A DNA stretch of 64,000 bases from Clostridia bacterium (GCA_017467205.1 JAFTSQ010000022.1:13246-77245), one strand, 5' to 3'; positions 52,470 through 61,563 are shown, counted from the stretch's first letter. Program-made: numbers and translations. Notes: generated from the sequence alone by a model not told the origin.

Positions 52470-54200
52470 ATGCTCCGTATTCAACAGTTGAACGTAACAC
52501 CCTTGATATCGGGTATTGACGAGGCTTATTTCCGCGGCGGACAAGTGCTGGACGGCAAGGTTTTTGCAAACGCGGGCGAGCGAGTGTCGTTCGACACCTA
52601 TTTCAACTCCTTTTCCTACACGAAATACAGACGTTACACGAGGGTCGACACCGTTTATCTTTCATTAGATATTGAAGGGGAGGCGCGGGTGCTTCTCTGC
52701 ACCTTTGACGGTGAGGGGGAGGAGATAATAGACGAAAAACTCTGCACGGGGGGTACTGTTACCCTTTCCGCAGACCTTTCCGCGCTTCCAGAGCTCGGAA
52801 TACTCTACCCTGTAATTATACCGACGGGCGAGGTATTTATTCGCGGTGGCGAGTATTCGGCAGCCGTCACGCCAAGCGACGTAAACGTCGCCATAGCGAT
52901 ATGCACCTATCGCCGCGAGGACGCTGTCAGACACAATCTCGAAATTCTCTCAGGCTACGAGTTTTCAATAATTTCTCGCGTTATCGTGGTTGATAACGGC
53001 AATACGCTCACACCCTCCGACACAGAGTCGGATTTCATAAAGCTTTATCCCAACAAAAACTACGGTGGAAGCGCCGGCTTCACGAGAGGAATTATGGAGG
53101 CCTATCGCGCAAGCTTTACGCACGTTATCCTTATGGACGACGACGTTATCATTTACCCAGAGGCGCTTGAGCGGATGAGCGTTTTCACCTCTATTCTCAA
53201 GGACGAGTACAAGAATGCGCACTTAAGCGCGGCTATGCTCTCCTCTACCAAGCCGTACTATCAGCACGAGATGGGCGCGCGTTGGGATGGACAGAGGATT
53301 AAGAGCTTCAAGAATGCGCTGGATATTCGCGAGCGTGCCACGCTTATTGAGAATATGCGCGACGAGCCGCTTGAGTACGGTGCATGGTGGTGCTTCTGCC
53401 TGCCGCTCTCGGACGTAGACGAGTTTGGTCTTCCCCTGCCCCTATTTATTAAGTTTGACGACGTGGAATACGGCACCCGTTGCACGAAAAATGCTCCGAT
53501 AGTTACCCTGAACGGCGTTGCGGTATCTCACGAGGATTTCGACAGAAAGTACGGAATCTACCTTGAATATTATAACGTGCGCAATCAGCTCATCACACTC
53601 TCCCTTCGCAAAAGATACACGGCGCTCGGCTGCACATTCAGGCTTGCCAAGGCTACCGCAAAGAATCTATTTTTGTACAGATATTCGGCGATGGAGCCCA
53701 TCTTCCGCGCATTCGGTGATTTTCTCTTGGGCGCGGATTATCTGATGAGTACCGATGCAGAGGAGCTTAACCGCTCGCTTATAGCAAGCAACCCGAAGGC
53801 GCTTTCTCTTTCGGATGTCCCCGGTTGGGAGGCGGGAATGAAGGAGAGCTTCACACCACACGGTGCGTCAATTTTCAAGAAGGCGGCAATAATACTCACC
53901 CTCGGCGGTCACCTTATTCCGTCGTTTATGTGCAAAAGGCGGGTTGCGGCATTCCCCCTGCCCGATGCGAAGTTCGGATACTCATTCGGTCATCTTCGTA
54001 CTATTCAATATCAGCTCGGCTCGGATACCGGATACGAATTCAATCGCAGCGTTAAGAGCTTCTTCAAGTGCCTTGGCGCATGCATTTCCCTTTCCTTTAA
54101 GATTCTTTTCAAGTTTGGAAAAGCAAAGAGAAGCTTCAAGACGGCAGAGGCAAGGCTTACCTCCTTTGAATTCTGGGATGAGTTTTTATCACTAAAATAA
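52470..54200 (+). CDS. GlfT2-like GT2 glycosyltransferase
   Basis: A 576-residue transferase; ATG 52470 has TGGAGGGCG upstream. Residues 1-140 are the beta-sandwich (DTYFNSFSYTKYRRYTRVDT), residues 145-410 the GT-A domain (VAIAICTYRREDAVRHNLEIL, NKNYGGSAGFTRGIMEAY, VILMDDDVIIYPEA, IKFDDVEYGTR) and the rest a helical C domain, the layout of bacterial polymerising galactofuranosyltransferases. It is a clear paralogue of the N-terminal two thirds of the 972-residue protein across the divergent promoters, lacking the GT4 part. The acceptor is likely a cell-surface glycan. Confidence 0.87.
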   Translation: MLRIQQLNVTPLISGIDEAYFRGGQVLDGKVFANAGERVSFDTYFNSFSYTKYRRYTRVDTVYLSLDIEGEARVLLCTFDGEGEEIIDEKLCTGGTVTLSADLSALPELGILYPVIIPTGEVFIRGGEYSAAVTPSDVNVAIAICTYRREDAVRHNLEILSGYEFSIISRVIVVDNGNTLTPSDTESDFIKLYPNKNYGGSAGFTRGIMEAYRASFTHVILMDDDVIIYPEALERMSVFTSILKDEYKNAHLSAAMLSSTKPYYQHEMGARWDGQRIKSFKNALDIRERATLIENMRDEPLEYGAWWCFCLPLSDVDEFGLPLPLFIKFDDVEYGTRCTKNAPIVTLNGVAVSHEDFDRKYGIYLEYYNVRNQLITLSLRKRYTALGCTFRLAKATAKNLFLYRYSAMEPIFRAFGDFLLGADYLMSTDAEELNRSLIASNPKALSLSDVPGWEAGMKESFTPHGASIFKKAAIILTLGGHLIPSFMCKRRVAAFPLPDAKFGYSFGHLRTIQYQLGSDTGYEFNRSVKSFFKCLGACISLSFKILFKFGKAKRSFKTAEARLTSFEFWDEFLSLK

Positions 54201-54219
54201 ACCTTCATTTTTTAATGAA

Positions 54220-54254
54220 AAGAGCTAAAGCGCTGATGGCGCTTTAGCTCTTTT
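54220..54254. terminator. Bidirectional terminator between glycosyltransferase and esterase genes
   Basis: AGAGCTAAAGCGC and GCGCTTTAGCTCT form a 13-base stem with loop TGATG, A run before and T run after. Confidence 0.9.
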
Positions 54255-54258
54255 TTTC

Positions 54259-55080
54259 TTAAAATTCACTGTCGGGAAGAGTTTTCATCCACTCGTCAGC
54301 CTGCGCCGTCCATTCCTGCGAAAGCGGCTGGACATAACCGGGGTTGCCGCACTCGGTTATCTCGTTAGCAAGGCCTATTCCGTGAGGTCCGTAGGGGAAT
54401 ATCGAGAGGCGATAAGGAACTTTTGCATTATTAAGCGCGAGCGCCATACGCAGAGAGCCCTCTACGGGAACTACGGTATCCTCGACCGTATGCCAAACGA
54501 ACATAGGCGAGCTATCCGACTTGACCGTGCGGTCAAGGGCGTATCTGTTTATCTCCTCCTCGGTGTACTCGCCGCTCGGTCTGCCGAGAAGATTTTTGAA
54601 CGAGCCCTGGTGAGTTGCACCCGTCATTACGGTTACGGGATAAGAGAGGATTGCGCCCGTCGGGCGAACCTTTATGTAGTCGTCGCCAAAGGCTTCCTTG
54701 ACCTCGGGATAGTCGTACATCGTGGCGATTGAGCCGCAAAGATGCCCGCCTGCCGAAAAGCCTACCGCAAATACGCGACGGGGGTCGATACCAAATTCCT
54801 CTGCGTGATTTCTGATGTACACCATTGCCGCGCCTGCGTCAAGCAGCTGCTTCGGAAAAACGTCGTCCACCCTTCCAACTCTGTAATTAAGAACGAAGGC
54901 GTTATAGCCCTTTGCAAAGAAATCGAGCGCTATCGGCTCTCCCTCTCTGTCACCGCACACGACACAGTAGCCGCCGCCGGGGATAACGAGCATCGCAGGG
55001 CGGATTGCCTTTGAGTCCGCAATATAGGTATCGATATACGACCTTTCTTGGTCGTTAAGATATATTCTTTCGTGCTTCAT
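54259..55080 (-). CDS. Alpha/beta hydrolase, acetyl-esterase type
   Basis: A 273-residue alpha/beta hydrolase without signal peptide. PAMLVIPGGGYCVVCGDREGEPIALDFFAKGY contains the oxyanion HGGGY-like loop (here PGGGY), AVGFSAGGHLCG the nucleophile Ser in GxSxG, and later FVWHTVEDTVVPVEGS and PYGPHGIGLA give the Asp and His. This is the BD-FAE/acetyl xylan esterase-like group that removes acyl groups from sugars. AAGGAGTGAC precedes the ATG. It lies 28 bases downstream of the glycosidase gene on the same strand, forming a two-gene sugar-processing unit. Confidence 0.87.
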   Translation of the reverse strand: MKHERIYLNDQERSYIDTYIADSKAIRPAMLVIPGGGYCVVCGDREGEPIALDFFAKGYNAFVLNYRVGRVDDVFPKQLLDAGAAMVYIRNHAEEFGIDPRRVFAVGFSAGGHLCGSIATMYDYPEVKEAFGDDYIKVRPTGAILSYPVTVMTGATHQGSFKNLLGRPSGEYTEEEINRYALDRTVKSDSSPMFVWHTVEDTVVPVEGSLRMALALNNAKVPYRLSIFPYGPHGIGLANEITECGNPGYVQPLSQEWTAQADEWMKTLPDSEF

Positions 55081-55108
55081 AAAGTCACTCCTTAAAGTTA
55101 ATTTACTT

Positions 55109-56632
55109 TCATATCCTCGTTACGTTTTCATATACTTCCGACTTACCGTTATATATGACCGTCAGAGTTACGGGCTTGTCGGAGGTGAGGTGAATAACGG
55201 GTTTTTCATCCTTCGAATTTCTCTTTTCGCAGATGATATCGACCGTTGCATCCCCCAAGGGATACTGTCTGATTCCGTGCTCATCCGTCAGATTCACCTG
55301 CCATACGAGCTTTTTGTTTTGCGCATCGGGGTGAATACCGAAAACGTACTCAAACAAAGCCGCAATCGAGGAAAGCCCCGTCCAACCAACGAAATTAGCC
55401 TTTGCGGGATTGCCGCGCTCTGCTGATTCGGGGGCGTAATTTTCATAAACCGTTCCCGTTTCCTCGAACACCTTGACTACGTTATCAAGGTGCTCGCTTG
55501 CTATTTCAAAGGCAAGCCTATCGTAGCCATATTTGTTCAAGCCGCAAAGCACCATATAGTTCGTCGGCGCCCAGACAGCGCCCTTCCAATATCCGCCTGT
55601 GGCGTTATATTCGGGATGATCGGCAGACAGGGTGGGAACTCGGTTCGGGCGCTTGAACTCCCGCTCGTTATCGAGATGCGCGACGAATTTATCAATTCTC
55701 TCTTCCGGTACAATCCCTGCAAGCAAAGTCCAATAAGAGCCGACGGTCTTAACACCGCTCAGTGTGCCATCTCTTCTTTTATCGTAATAAAATGCGGTTT
55801 TCTCATCCCACATTTTTTCGTTGATTACCTGTCGCAAAAGCTCCATTTCCTCGCGGTAGGACTCTGCCTCCGACTCCCTTCCGAGAACGGCTGCCATTTT
55901 CGTCAGAATATCCGCGCTTAGATACTGCTGTGCGCAGGTGTCAATCCAAGACATAAATCCGTGGCTTACGTGGACGTTGTATATAGCCTCCTGGCGCGGT
56001 GAGTTATCCATACCGCAAGCCAACCCCGAGCTCCAATACGTGCCGTCCTGCCAGGAGCGGTTCAAGCGCAGCCAATTGTGGTAAGCGCAAAGGGGGTCGA
56101 ACACTCTCGACAAGCGCTCCTTATCACCCGTTGAAAGATAATACTCCCACTCCGACCAAGGCATAATATTCGGTCCTGTGGAAACCGGATCGTCACGGGT
56201 AAAGCGATCACCGTAAACATTCTCCTTGAGCTGACGGGTTATGAAGCCGTCCCTGTTTTGATGGGCATAGAAATTATCCAGCGTTCTTTGGAAATCAAAA
56301 TATCTGCTGGCATATTTTCCGAACATCAATATAAACGAGGAGTCCCACATAAAGAGGTCGCCGTTAAACGCAGTATCGATAAAGTTGGAAACGTAGCCTG
56401 CCTCCGCCTTTCCTACGCGCAGATTGCCCCAGCCTATCTCCCAGGTCTTAAAGTAGCAATCAATAACGTCCTCTCGCCCCTCCCAAACGGGAATGGGCAA
56501 TTTATCCTTGACGGACTCATACGTCGGTATCTCTGTAAAGTCCGCGCTCATCGTCAGAAAAACGTTTCTTTGCGCGTGAGCGTCGTTCGCCGCATACGTA
56601 TTATCCCTTGCGTCAAAATAAAGAGCGCCCAT
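55109..56632 (-). CDS. (Alpha/alpha)6-barrel glycoside hydrolase (GH63/GH37/MGH1-like)
   Basis: A 507-residue cytoplasmic glycosidase; ATG 56632 has GGGAGAT upstream. Motifs GDLFMWDSSFILMFGKYASRYF, YAHQNRDGFITRQL, YWSSGLACGMDNSPRQEA (with the family's catalytic Asp in GMDNS) and GGYWKGAVWAPTNYMVLCGL place it with trehalase/mannosyl-oligosaccharide glucosidase relatives (GH37, GH63, MGH1). A small beta-sandwich closes the C terminus (DATVDIICEKRN...PVTLTVIYNGKSEVYENV). The substrate could be an alpha-linked gluco- or mannosaccharide; I cannot separate the families by eye. Confidence 0.83.
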   Translation of the reverse strand: MGALYFDARDNTYAANDAHAQRNVFLTMSADFTEIPTYESVKDKLPIPVWEGREDVIDCYFKTWEIGWGNLRVGKAEAGYVSNFIDTAFNGDLFMWDSSFILMFGKYASRYFDFQRTLDNFYAHQNRDGFITRQLKENVYGDRFTRDDPVSTGPNIMPWSEWEYYLSTGDKERLSRVFDPLCAYHNWLRLNRSWQDGTYWSSGLACGMDNSPRQEAIYNVHVSHGFMSWIDTCAQQYLSADILTKMAAVLGRESEAESYREEMELLRQVINEKMWDEKTAFYYDKRRDGTLSGVKTVGSYWTLLAGIVPEERIDKFVAHLDNEREFKRPNRVPTLSADHPEYNATGGYWKGAVWAPTNYMVLCGLNKYGYDRLAFEIASEHLDNVVKVFEETGTVYENYAPESAERGNPAKANFVGWTGLSSIAALFEYVFGIHPDAQNKKLVWQVNLTDEHGIRQYPLGDATVDIICEKRNSKDEKPVIHLTSDKPVTLTVIYNGKSEVYENVTRI

Positions 56633-56671
56633 AATTATCTCCCTCATTCCTATAAGCATTGCTACGGGGAT

Positions 56672-56700
56672 ATTGTATCACAAACCGCGACTCTTTGCAA
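56672..56700 (-). promoter_or_regulatory. Sigma-A promoter of the glycosidase-esterase unit
   Basis: On the minus strand TTGCAA (56695-56700), 17 bases, TACAAT (56672-56677), 40 bases before the ATG. Confidence 0.75.
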
Positions 56701-56773
56701 GTGAATTCGCCGAAAAACCAAAACGATTTGCACCTTGTTCGTTTTTTGCAAGGTTTTTCTGAAAAAATCGCAA

Positions 56774-56802
56774 TTGACAGGCAAAAAGTTTCATGTTAGA
56801 AT
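56774..56802 (+). promoter_or_regulatory. Sigma-A promoter of the amidohydrolase-epimerase-lyase operon
   Basis: TTGACA (56774-56779), 17 bases, TAGAAT (56797-56802), 42 bases before the ATG at 56844. Confidence 0.82.
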
Positions 56803-56843
56803 ATGGGTGTCTTAAAAAGATATTCCGAAGCGGAGATGGGAAA

Positions 56844-58127
56844 ATGACAAAAAATGAGCTGAAGGCAAGGGTCGCCGAAATAATCGATGCTCGAGCCGAG
56901 GATATATACTCCATAGGCGAAAAAATACTTAACGCGCCTGAGATGGGCTACAAGGAGCACCAAACGGCAGAGCTCGTTTGCTCCGAGCTCGCGCGGCTCG
57001 GTATTCCTTATAAGTCGGGGCTTGCCATCACGGGAGTTAAAGGCAACCTTTCGGGCAGGCAATCACTTGCAAGAGTCGCCATTATGGGAGAGCTTGACGC
57101 TGTCATCTGCTCCCTTCACCCGAAAGCCGACTGTGTGAGCGGTGCGGCACACGCCTGCGGTCATAACGTGCAGATAGCGGTAATGCTCGGCACTGCTATG
57201 GCGCTTTCCGAGATTGCGCCGATGCTTGACGGCGACGTTTGCTTTTTCGCCACGCCTGCAGAGGAGTACGCCGAGATAGGCTTCCGCGAGAAGCTTCGCG
57301 AGAACGGAGACGTTGAGTTCTTTGGAGGCAAGCAGGAGCTTATCAGACTCGGCGAGTTTGATGACGTCGATATTGCTATGATGGTGCACGCAAGCGATGC
57401 ATCTCCCGAACGAGAGGCGTTCCTTGACGGAGGAAGCCTTGGCTTCATTGCAAAGACGATAGATTTCATTGGCAAAGCCGCTCACGCAGGCGGCGCACCC
57501 CACGAGGGCATTAACGCTCTGAACGCAGCAACGATAGCTATGAGCTGCATCAACGCGCAAAGAGAAACCTTCCGCGACGAAGATAAAATACGCGTTCATC
57601 CCATTATCACAAACGGCGGTGAGCTGGTCAACGTGGTGCCGGCAAAGGTTACGATGGAAACCTACGTTCGAGGCGCGAGCCTTGCAGCTATCAATGACGC
57701 GGCAGGAAAGGTTGACAGAGCCGTAACGGGTGCGTCCTACGCAATCGGCGCAAGCTGCGACATAAAGAACTACAAGGGCTATCTCCCCCTGAATCAATCG
57801 GATGAGTTGGGGAAGCTCTTCGAATCAAACATCACCTCGCTTCCCTATGGAGCGAGGATACGACGCGGAGTTGACCTCGGCGGCTCGACCGACGCAGGCG
57901 ACCTCTCGCATCTTATACCAACCATTCATCCAATGCTCGGCGGATATATTGGATGCGGACACTCTGCGGAGTTTGGCGTTCACGACAAGGAATTTGCCTA
58001 TCTCGGCGCAGCTAAGGCGCTGGCAATGACGGTAGTCGACCTGCTCGCCGACGGAGCCGACGAGGCGCTGCGCATCAAGTCGAGCTTCACGCCGAGGCTG
58101 ACGAAGGACGAATATCTTAAATTTTAG
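56844..58127 (+). CDS. M20D amidohydrolase (AbgB/IAA-hydrolase-like)
   Basis: A 427-residue metalloamidase; ATG 56844 has GGAGATGGG upstream. ILNAPEMGYKEHQTAELV, GELDAVICSLHPKADCVSGAAHACGHNVQIAVMLG (with metal-binding Cys and His), FFATPAEEYAE (catalytic Glu-Glu) and DFIGKAAHAGGAPHEGINALNA are typical of the AbgB/M20D amidohydrolases, which cut N-acyl or aminobenzoyl amino acids. DLGGSTDAGDLSHLIPTIHPMLG and GCGHSAEFG end the active site. It heads a three-gene operon with an epimerase and a DapA-family enzyme, so an N-acylated sugar or sugar-acid substrate is conceivable. Confidence 0.87.
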   Translation: MTKNELKARVAEIIDARAEDIYSIGEKILNAPEMGYKEHQTAELVCSELARLGIPYKSGLAITGVKGNLSGRQSLARVAIMGELDAVICSLHPKADCVSGAAHACGHNVQIAVMLGTAMALSEIAPMLDGDVCFFATPAEEYAEIGFREKLRENGDVEFFGGKQELIRLGEFDDVDIAMMVHASDASPEREAFLDGGSLGFIAKTIDFIGKAAHAGGAPHEGINALNAATIAMSCINAQRETFRDEDKIRVHPIITNGGELVNVVPAKVTMETYVRGASLAAINDAAGKVDRAVTGASYAIGASCDIKNYKGYLPLNQSDELGKLFESNITSLPYGARIRRGVDLGGSTDAGDLSHLIPTIHPMLGGYIGCGHSAEFGVHDKEFAYLGAAKALAMTVVDLLADGADEALRIKSSFTPRLTKDEYLKF

Positions 58128-58146
58128 TATACAAAGGAGCAAAGCC

Positions 58147-59163
58147 GTGTGGACCGAAGATAAGCTTAACGAACTACTTACCACTCCTTCGAAAAGGCTC
58201 GTGGAGGATATTGCAAAAATCCAAGGCGATATTATGATACTTGGAGCGGGAGGCAAGATGGGGCCTACCCTTTCCATACTTGCAAAAAACGCTGCAAAAG
58301 CCGCCGGAATTGACAAAAGGGTGATAGCCGTGTCGCGTTTTAGCGACCCGATAGCACTCGAGCTCTTGAAGGCAAACGGAGTTGAAACCATAAGTGCAGA
58401 CCTGCTTGACCAAGATTGCCTTGAGGCGCTACCGGAAGTTGAAAACATCATTTATATGGCCGGACGAAAGTTCGGAACGGACGGCGCGGAATATCTCACC
58501 TGGGCGATGAACTCCACTCTTCCCGCCTTCGTTGCATACAAGTTCAAAAGATCAAATATAGTCGTTTTCTCCTCGGGCAATATTTACCCGATAGTGCCGC
58601 TTTCCTCCGGCGGAAGCAGCGAGGACGACAAGGTCGCACCCATTGGCGAATACCCGATGAGCACCCTTGCAAGAGAGCGCGCCTTTGAGTACGCATCGCA
58701 CAAGTACGGCACTCGCGTGTTTATCTACCGACTTAATTTTGCAGTCGATCTCCGTTACGGAGTTCTCTTTGACTGCGCAAAGAAAATAATTGACGGAACG
58801 CCCATATCTCTCGCCACCCCCTGCTTCAACTTTATCTGGCAAGGCACGGCAAACGAAATTGCCATCAGGGGACTTCTGCACGCATCATCCCCTATGTGCG
58901 TGATGAACGTAACAGGACCAGAAACCGTATCTATCAAGCGCGCATCCGAGAAGCTCGGCAAATACCTTGGCAAGACGCCAATATTCGAGGATGAGGCAGG
59001 TAACACCGCATATCTTAACGACTCCTCGCGCGCCATGGAGCTTTTTGGATATCCCGACATTTCGGCAGAAACGCTCATAAGATGGCAGGCAGAATATATC
59101 CTCGACGGTGCGAGAACGCTCGACAAGCCCACGCATTTTGAAGAAAGAAAAGGAAGTTACTGA
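58147..59163 (+). CDS. NAD-dependent epimerase/dehydratase (extended SDR)
   Basis: A 338-residue enzyme starting at GTG 58147, eight bases after AAAGGAG; no nearby ATG fits. The dinucleotide motif is MILGAGGKMGPTLSILA (GxGGxMG). VENIIYMAGRKFG and IVVFSSGNIYPIV replace the usual V-x-H-x-AA and SS-x-x-YG region, and EYPMSTLARERAFEYASHKYGTRVFIYRLNFAVD is where the active-site Tyr-x3-Lys is normally found; here it reads YPMSTLARER, so the lysine appears to be missing. That would affect normal SDR catalysis. It is 19 bases after the amidohydrolase and one base before the next gene's ATG. Confidence 0.83.
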   Translation: MWTEDKLNELLTTPSKRLVEDIAKIQGDIMILGAGGKMGPTLSILAKNAAKAAGIDKRVIAVSRFSDPIALELLKANGVETISADLLDQDCLEALPEVENIIYMAGRKFGTDGAEYLTWAMNSTLPAFVAYKFKRSNIVVFSSGNIYPIVPLSSGGSSEDDKVAPIGEYPMSTLARERAFEYASHKYGTRVFIYRLNFAVDLRYGVLFDCAKKIIDGTPISLATPCFNFIWQGTANEIAIRGLLHASSPMCVMNVTGPETVSIKRASEKLGKYLGKTPIFEDEAGNTAYLNDSSRAMELFGYPDISAETLIRWQAEYILDGARTLDKPTHFEERKGSY

Positions 59164-59164
59164 A

Positions 59165-60229
59165 ATGACAAGACAGGAAATAGCACTCCAAAAACTTCAC
59201 ACGGGTACGGTGATACCCGCAAATCCGCTCGCTCTTGACGAAAACCGAAGCTTTGACGAAAGACGGCAAAGAGCGGTTGTCAGGTACTATCTTGACGCCG
59301 GTGTCGGCGGTCTTGCTGTTGCCGTTCACACCACGCAATTTGAGATACGTGACCCTAAGCATAACCTTCTTGAAAGGGTGCTCCGCGTTGCAAAGGACGA
59401 GGCTGACAAATTTGAAAAACGGACGGGCGAGGTCGTCGTTATGGTTGCAGGTGCTTGCGGTCCGACTGCGCAGGCAGTCAAGGAGGCAGCTCTTGCAAAA
59501 TCGCTCGGCTACGACGCAGTCCTTCTCTCCCCCGGCGGATTGAATCATCTTACAGAAGACGAGATGGTCGAGCGCACTCGCGCGGTTGCGGCTATTATAC
59601 CGGTTATCGGATTCTATCTTCAAGTTGCGGTTGGCGGCCGCGCCTTCTCATACAACTATTGGGAACGCGTCTGCGATATTGACAACGTAGTCGCTATCAA
59701 GGCAGCGCCATTCAACAGATACTATACCCTTGATGTCGTTCGCGCGGCGGCACTTTCAAGACGCGCTGACGAGATAGCTCTCTATACCGGAAACGACGAT
59801 AATATCGTTCACGACCTTATCTCAAGCTACAAGTTTACCAAGGACGGCAAGACGTACGAAAAACGCTTCGTCGGCGGTCTTCTCGGACATTGGTCGGTTT
59901 GGACAAAAACGGCGGTTGAGCTCTTCGAAAGGTGCAAGGATATTAAAAATAGCAGCTCCGTCCCCTATGAAATCCTTACCCTCGCAAACGAGGTAACCGA
60001 CACAAACGCCGCTTTCTTCGACACTGCGAACGGATTTGCAGGCTGCATTGCCGGGCTTCACGAGGTGCTTCGTCGCCAAGGACTCTTCCGCGGCACTTGG
60101 TGCTTGAACCCCGACGAGAAAATGTCCGACGGTCAGCTTGAAGAGATCGACAGAGTCTACAAGGCGTATCCCCATCTCAATGACGACGAGTTTGTCAAGG
60201 CAAATCTTGAAAAGTGGCTCGCAGACTGA
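59165..60229 (+). CDS. Dihydrodipicolinate synthase / N-acetylneuraminate lyase family protein
   Basis: A 354-residue class I aldolase-type TIM barrel; ATG 59165 has AAAGGAAG upstream. LHTGTVIPANPLALDENRSFDERRQRAVVRYYLDAGVGGLAVAVHTTQF is the standard N-terminal half of this family, with GG-x-AV replacing the usual G-T-T-G-E-x-x. GFYLQVAV marks the Tyr position and VVAIKAAPFNRY the Schiff-base Lys. The protein is about 55 residues longer than DapA (about 295). It likely cleaves or dehydrates a 2-keto-3-deoxy-type sugar acid made by its operon partners; the substrate is unknown. Confidence 0.86.
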   Translation: MTRQEIALQKLHTGTVIPANPLALDENRSFDERRQRAVVRYYLDAGVGGLAVAVHTTQFEIRDPKHNLLERVLRVAKDEADKFEKRTGEVVVMVAGACGPTAQAVKEAALAKSLGYDAVLLSPGGLNHLTEDEMVERTRAVAAIIPVIGFYLQVAVGGRAFSYNYWERVCDIDNVVAIKAAPFNRYYTLDVVRAAALSRRADEIALYTGNDDNIVHDLISSYKFTKDGKTYEKRFVGGLLGHWSVWTKTAVELFERCKDIKNSSSVPYEILTLANEVTDTNAAFFDTANGFAGCIAGLHEVLRRQGLFRGTWCLNPDEKMSDGQLEEIDRVYKAYPHLNDDEFVKANLEKWLAD

Positions 60230-60238
60230 TAAAAATTT

Positions 60239-60270
60239 AACGCCCCGATTTTCGCATCGGGGCGTTTTTT
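60239..60270. terminator. Terminator between the DapA-family gene and the second beta-helix gene
   Basis: ACGCCCCGAT (about 60240-60249) and ATCGGGGCGT (about 60256-60265) with loop TTTCGC and a T run. Confidence 0.88.
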
Positions 60271-60285
60271 ATACACGTTTTTATC

Positions 60286-61524
60286 TTAAAGACAGGTGAA
60301 GTACTCGATAGCTCCTTCGTTTTCTATCTCGTCCTCGTAAAGACCTTCGGTGCGAAGATTCTTGATAGTTCCGCAGTTTTTGAACTTGGAGCAGGGTGCG
60401 CCCGTGCCGTTTTCAAGCGTAAGATCGCTTACAATCAAATTATCCACCAAAGCGCCATCGTCCACCTTCACGGTTTCGATGGGGTTTTCGAGCTCTCTGC
60501 GATGAAGGTGATTTATGCTGAGCTGCTTTACGTGAGTTCCCTTTTGAATCCATATGAGCGGGAAATGATAGCTCTTATTTCCCATATGCGCCTCCTGAAT
60601 CGGCAGGCGCTCCGACTTTGATGCGTGTATATTTTCAAGAGATATCGAGTCGAAGCAGCCGGTGGTTTCTCCGGGATAGAACTTGGTAAAGCCTATGCAG
60701 TACTGATAATAGGTTCCGTATACGTTTGAAATAACGATATGATTGATATTTTGCTGAACCGTCAGAAGCCTTGCCGCACTGTGACAGTTTTCGGCAAAGA
60801 TGCCGTCTATCTCTATATTGGTAATATCACCGCCCGAGCCCTCGTACGCATTCAGAGCAACGAGGTCGTCGTAGCACGCGCCCTTGAGATTCCTTATAAC
60901 TCCGAAATGGCAATTGCCGTTCAGGTGCACACCGTCCATATTAGACGCGATAGGATTGCCGAAGTTAAAGTCAAAGGTGATGTTTTCGACCGTGAAATAG
61001 GAGGCGGTATCAAGCGTAATGGCGAAATTGGAAGGATCTTTAATAGTCATATTGGCGATCCTGAAATTGCGCACGTTATAAAATAGCATCATATATCCGA
61101 GGTAATTGCGCTCGTCAATCTTACGGGTGTAAATCGGGTTGGGGTCTTGGTTCATATTGTTGAAATTCCAAATTCCGCCCTCTATCTCAAAGTCGTGGCA
61201 GGTGTCCTCGGCGTCGGGCGAGAACAGATCGCAAAACTTCCAAAACTCCTTATGCGAGCCCGTTAAAAACTCGCGGAGTCTCATTTCGGGCTTCGACACC
61301 ATTTTGTTTTGAAGCATAAAGCAATTCGAGCCGTCGGCAAGCTTAATTTCGGCAAATCGCGGCAATTTCAGCTTGAAATTCGAGGGAATTTCAAGCGGTC
61401 TTGAAATCAAATAAAGCTTTTGCGGCACGGGCAAGGTGACCTCGCATACGCCGCTGTCAATAAGTTCCTGTATTGCATCGGTATCGTCGTGAATACCGTC
61501 GCCGTAAAGAGTGTATTTCGCCAT
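60286..61524 (-). CDS. Second right-handed beta-helix protein (GH28/pectate-lyase-3-like)
   Basis: A 412-residue protein; ATG 61524 has AGAGGAGAAG upstream. The N terminus TLYGDGIHDDTDAIQELIDSG is the beta-helix entry motif with D-G-x-x-D-D-T-x-A-I. The middle reads as parallel strands (NFRIANMTIKDPSNFAITL, FTVENITFDFNFGN, NMDGVHLNGNCHFGVIRNL, with DGVH and a later DDLVALN stretch resembling the GH28 catalytic Asp region). No signal peptide, so it is likely a cytoplasmic polysaccharide-acting enzyme. Less similar to the 487-residue protein at 38111 than expected for a recent copy. Confidence 0.8.
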   Translation of the reverse strand: MAKYTLYGDGIHDDTDAIQELIDSGVCEVTLPVPQKLYLISRPLEIPSNFKLKLPRFAEIKLADGSNCFMLQNKMVSKPEMRLREFLTGSHKEFWKFCDLFSPDAEDTCHDFEIEGGIWNFNNMNQDPNPIYTRKIDERNYLGYMMLFYNVRNFRIANMTIKDPSNFAITLDTASYFTVENITFDFNFGNPIASNMDGVHLNGNCHFGVIRNLKGACYDDLVALNAYEGSGGDITNIEIDGIFAENCHSAARLLTVQQNINHIVISNVYGTYYQYCIGFTKFYPGETTGCFDSISLENIHASKSERLPIQEAHMGNKSYHFPLIWIQKGTHVKQLSINHLHRRELENPIETVKVDDGALVDNLIVSDLTLENGTGAPCSKFKNCGTIKNLRTEGLYEDEIENEGAIEYFTCL

Positions 61525-61563
61525 TTTTTCTTCTCCTCTGTGAAAGGTATTTTGGTTAAGCTC

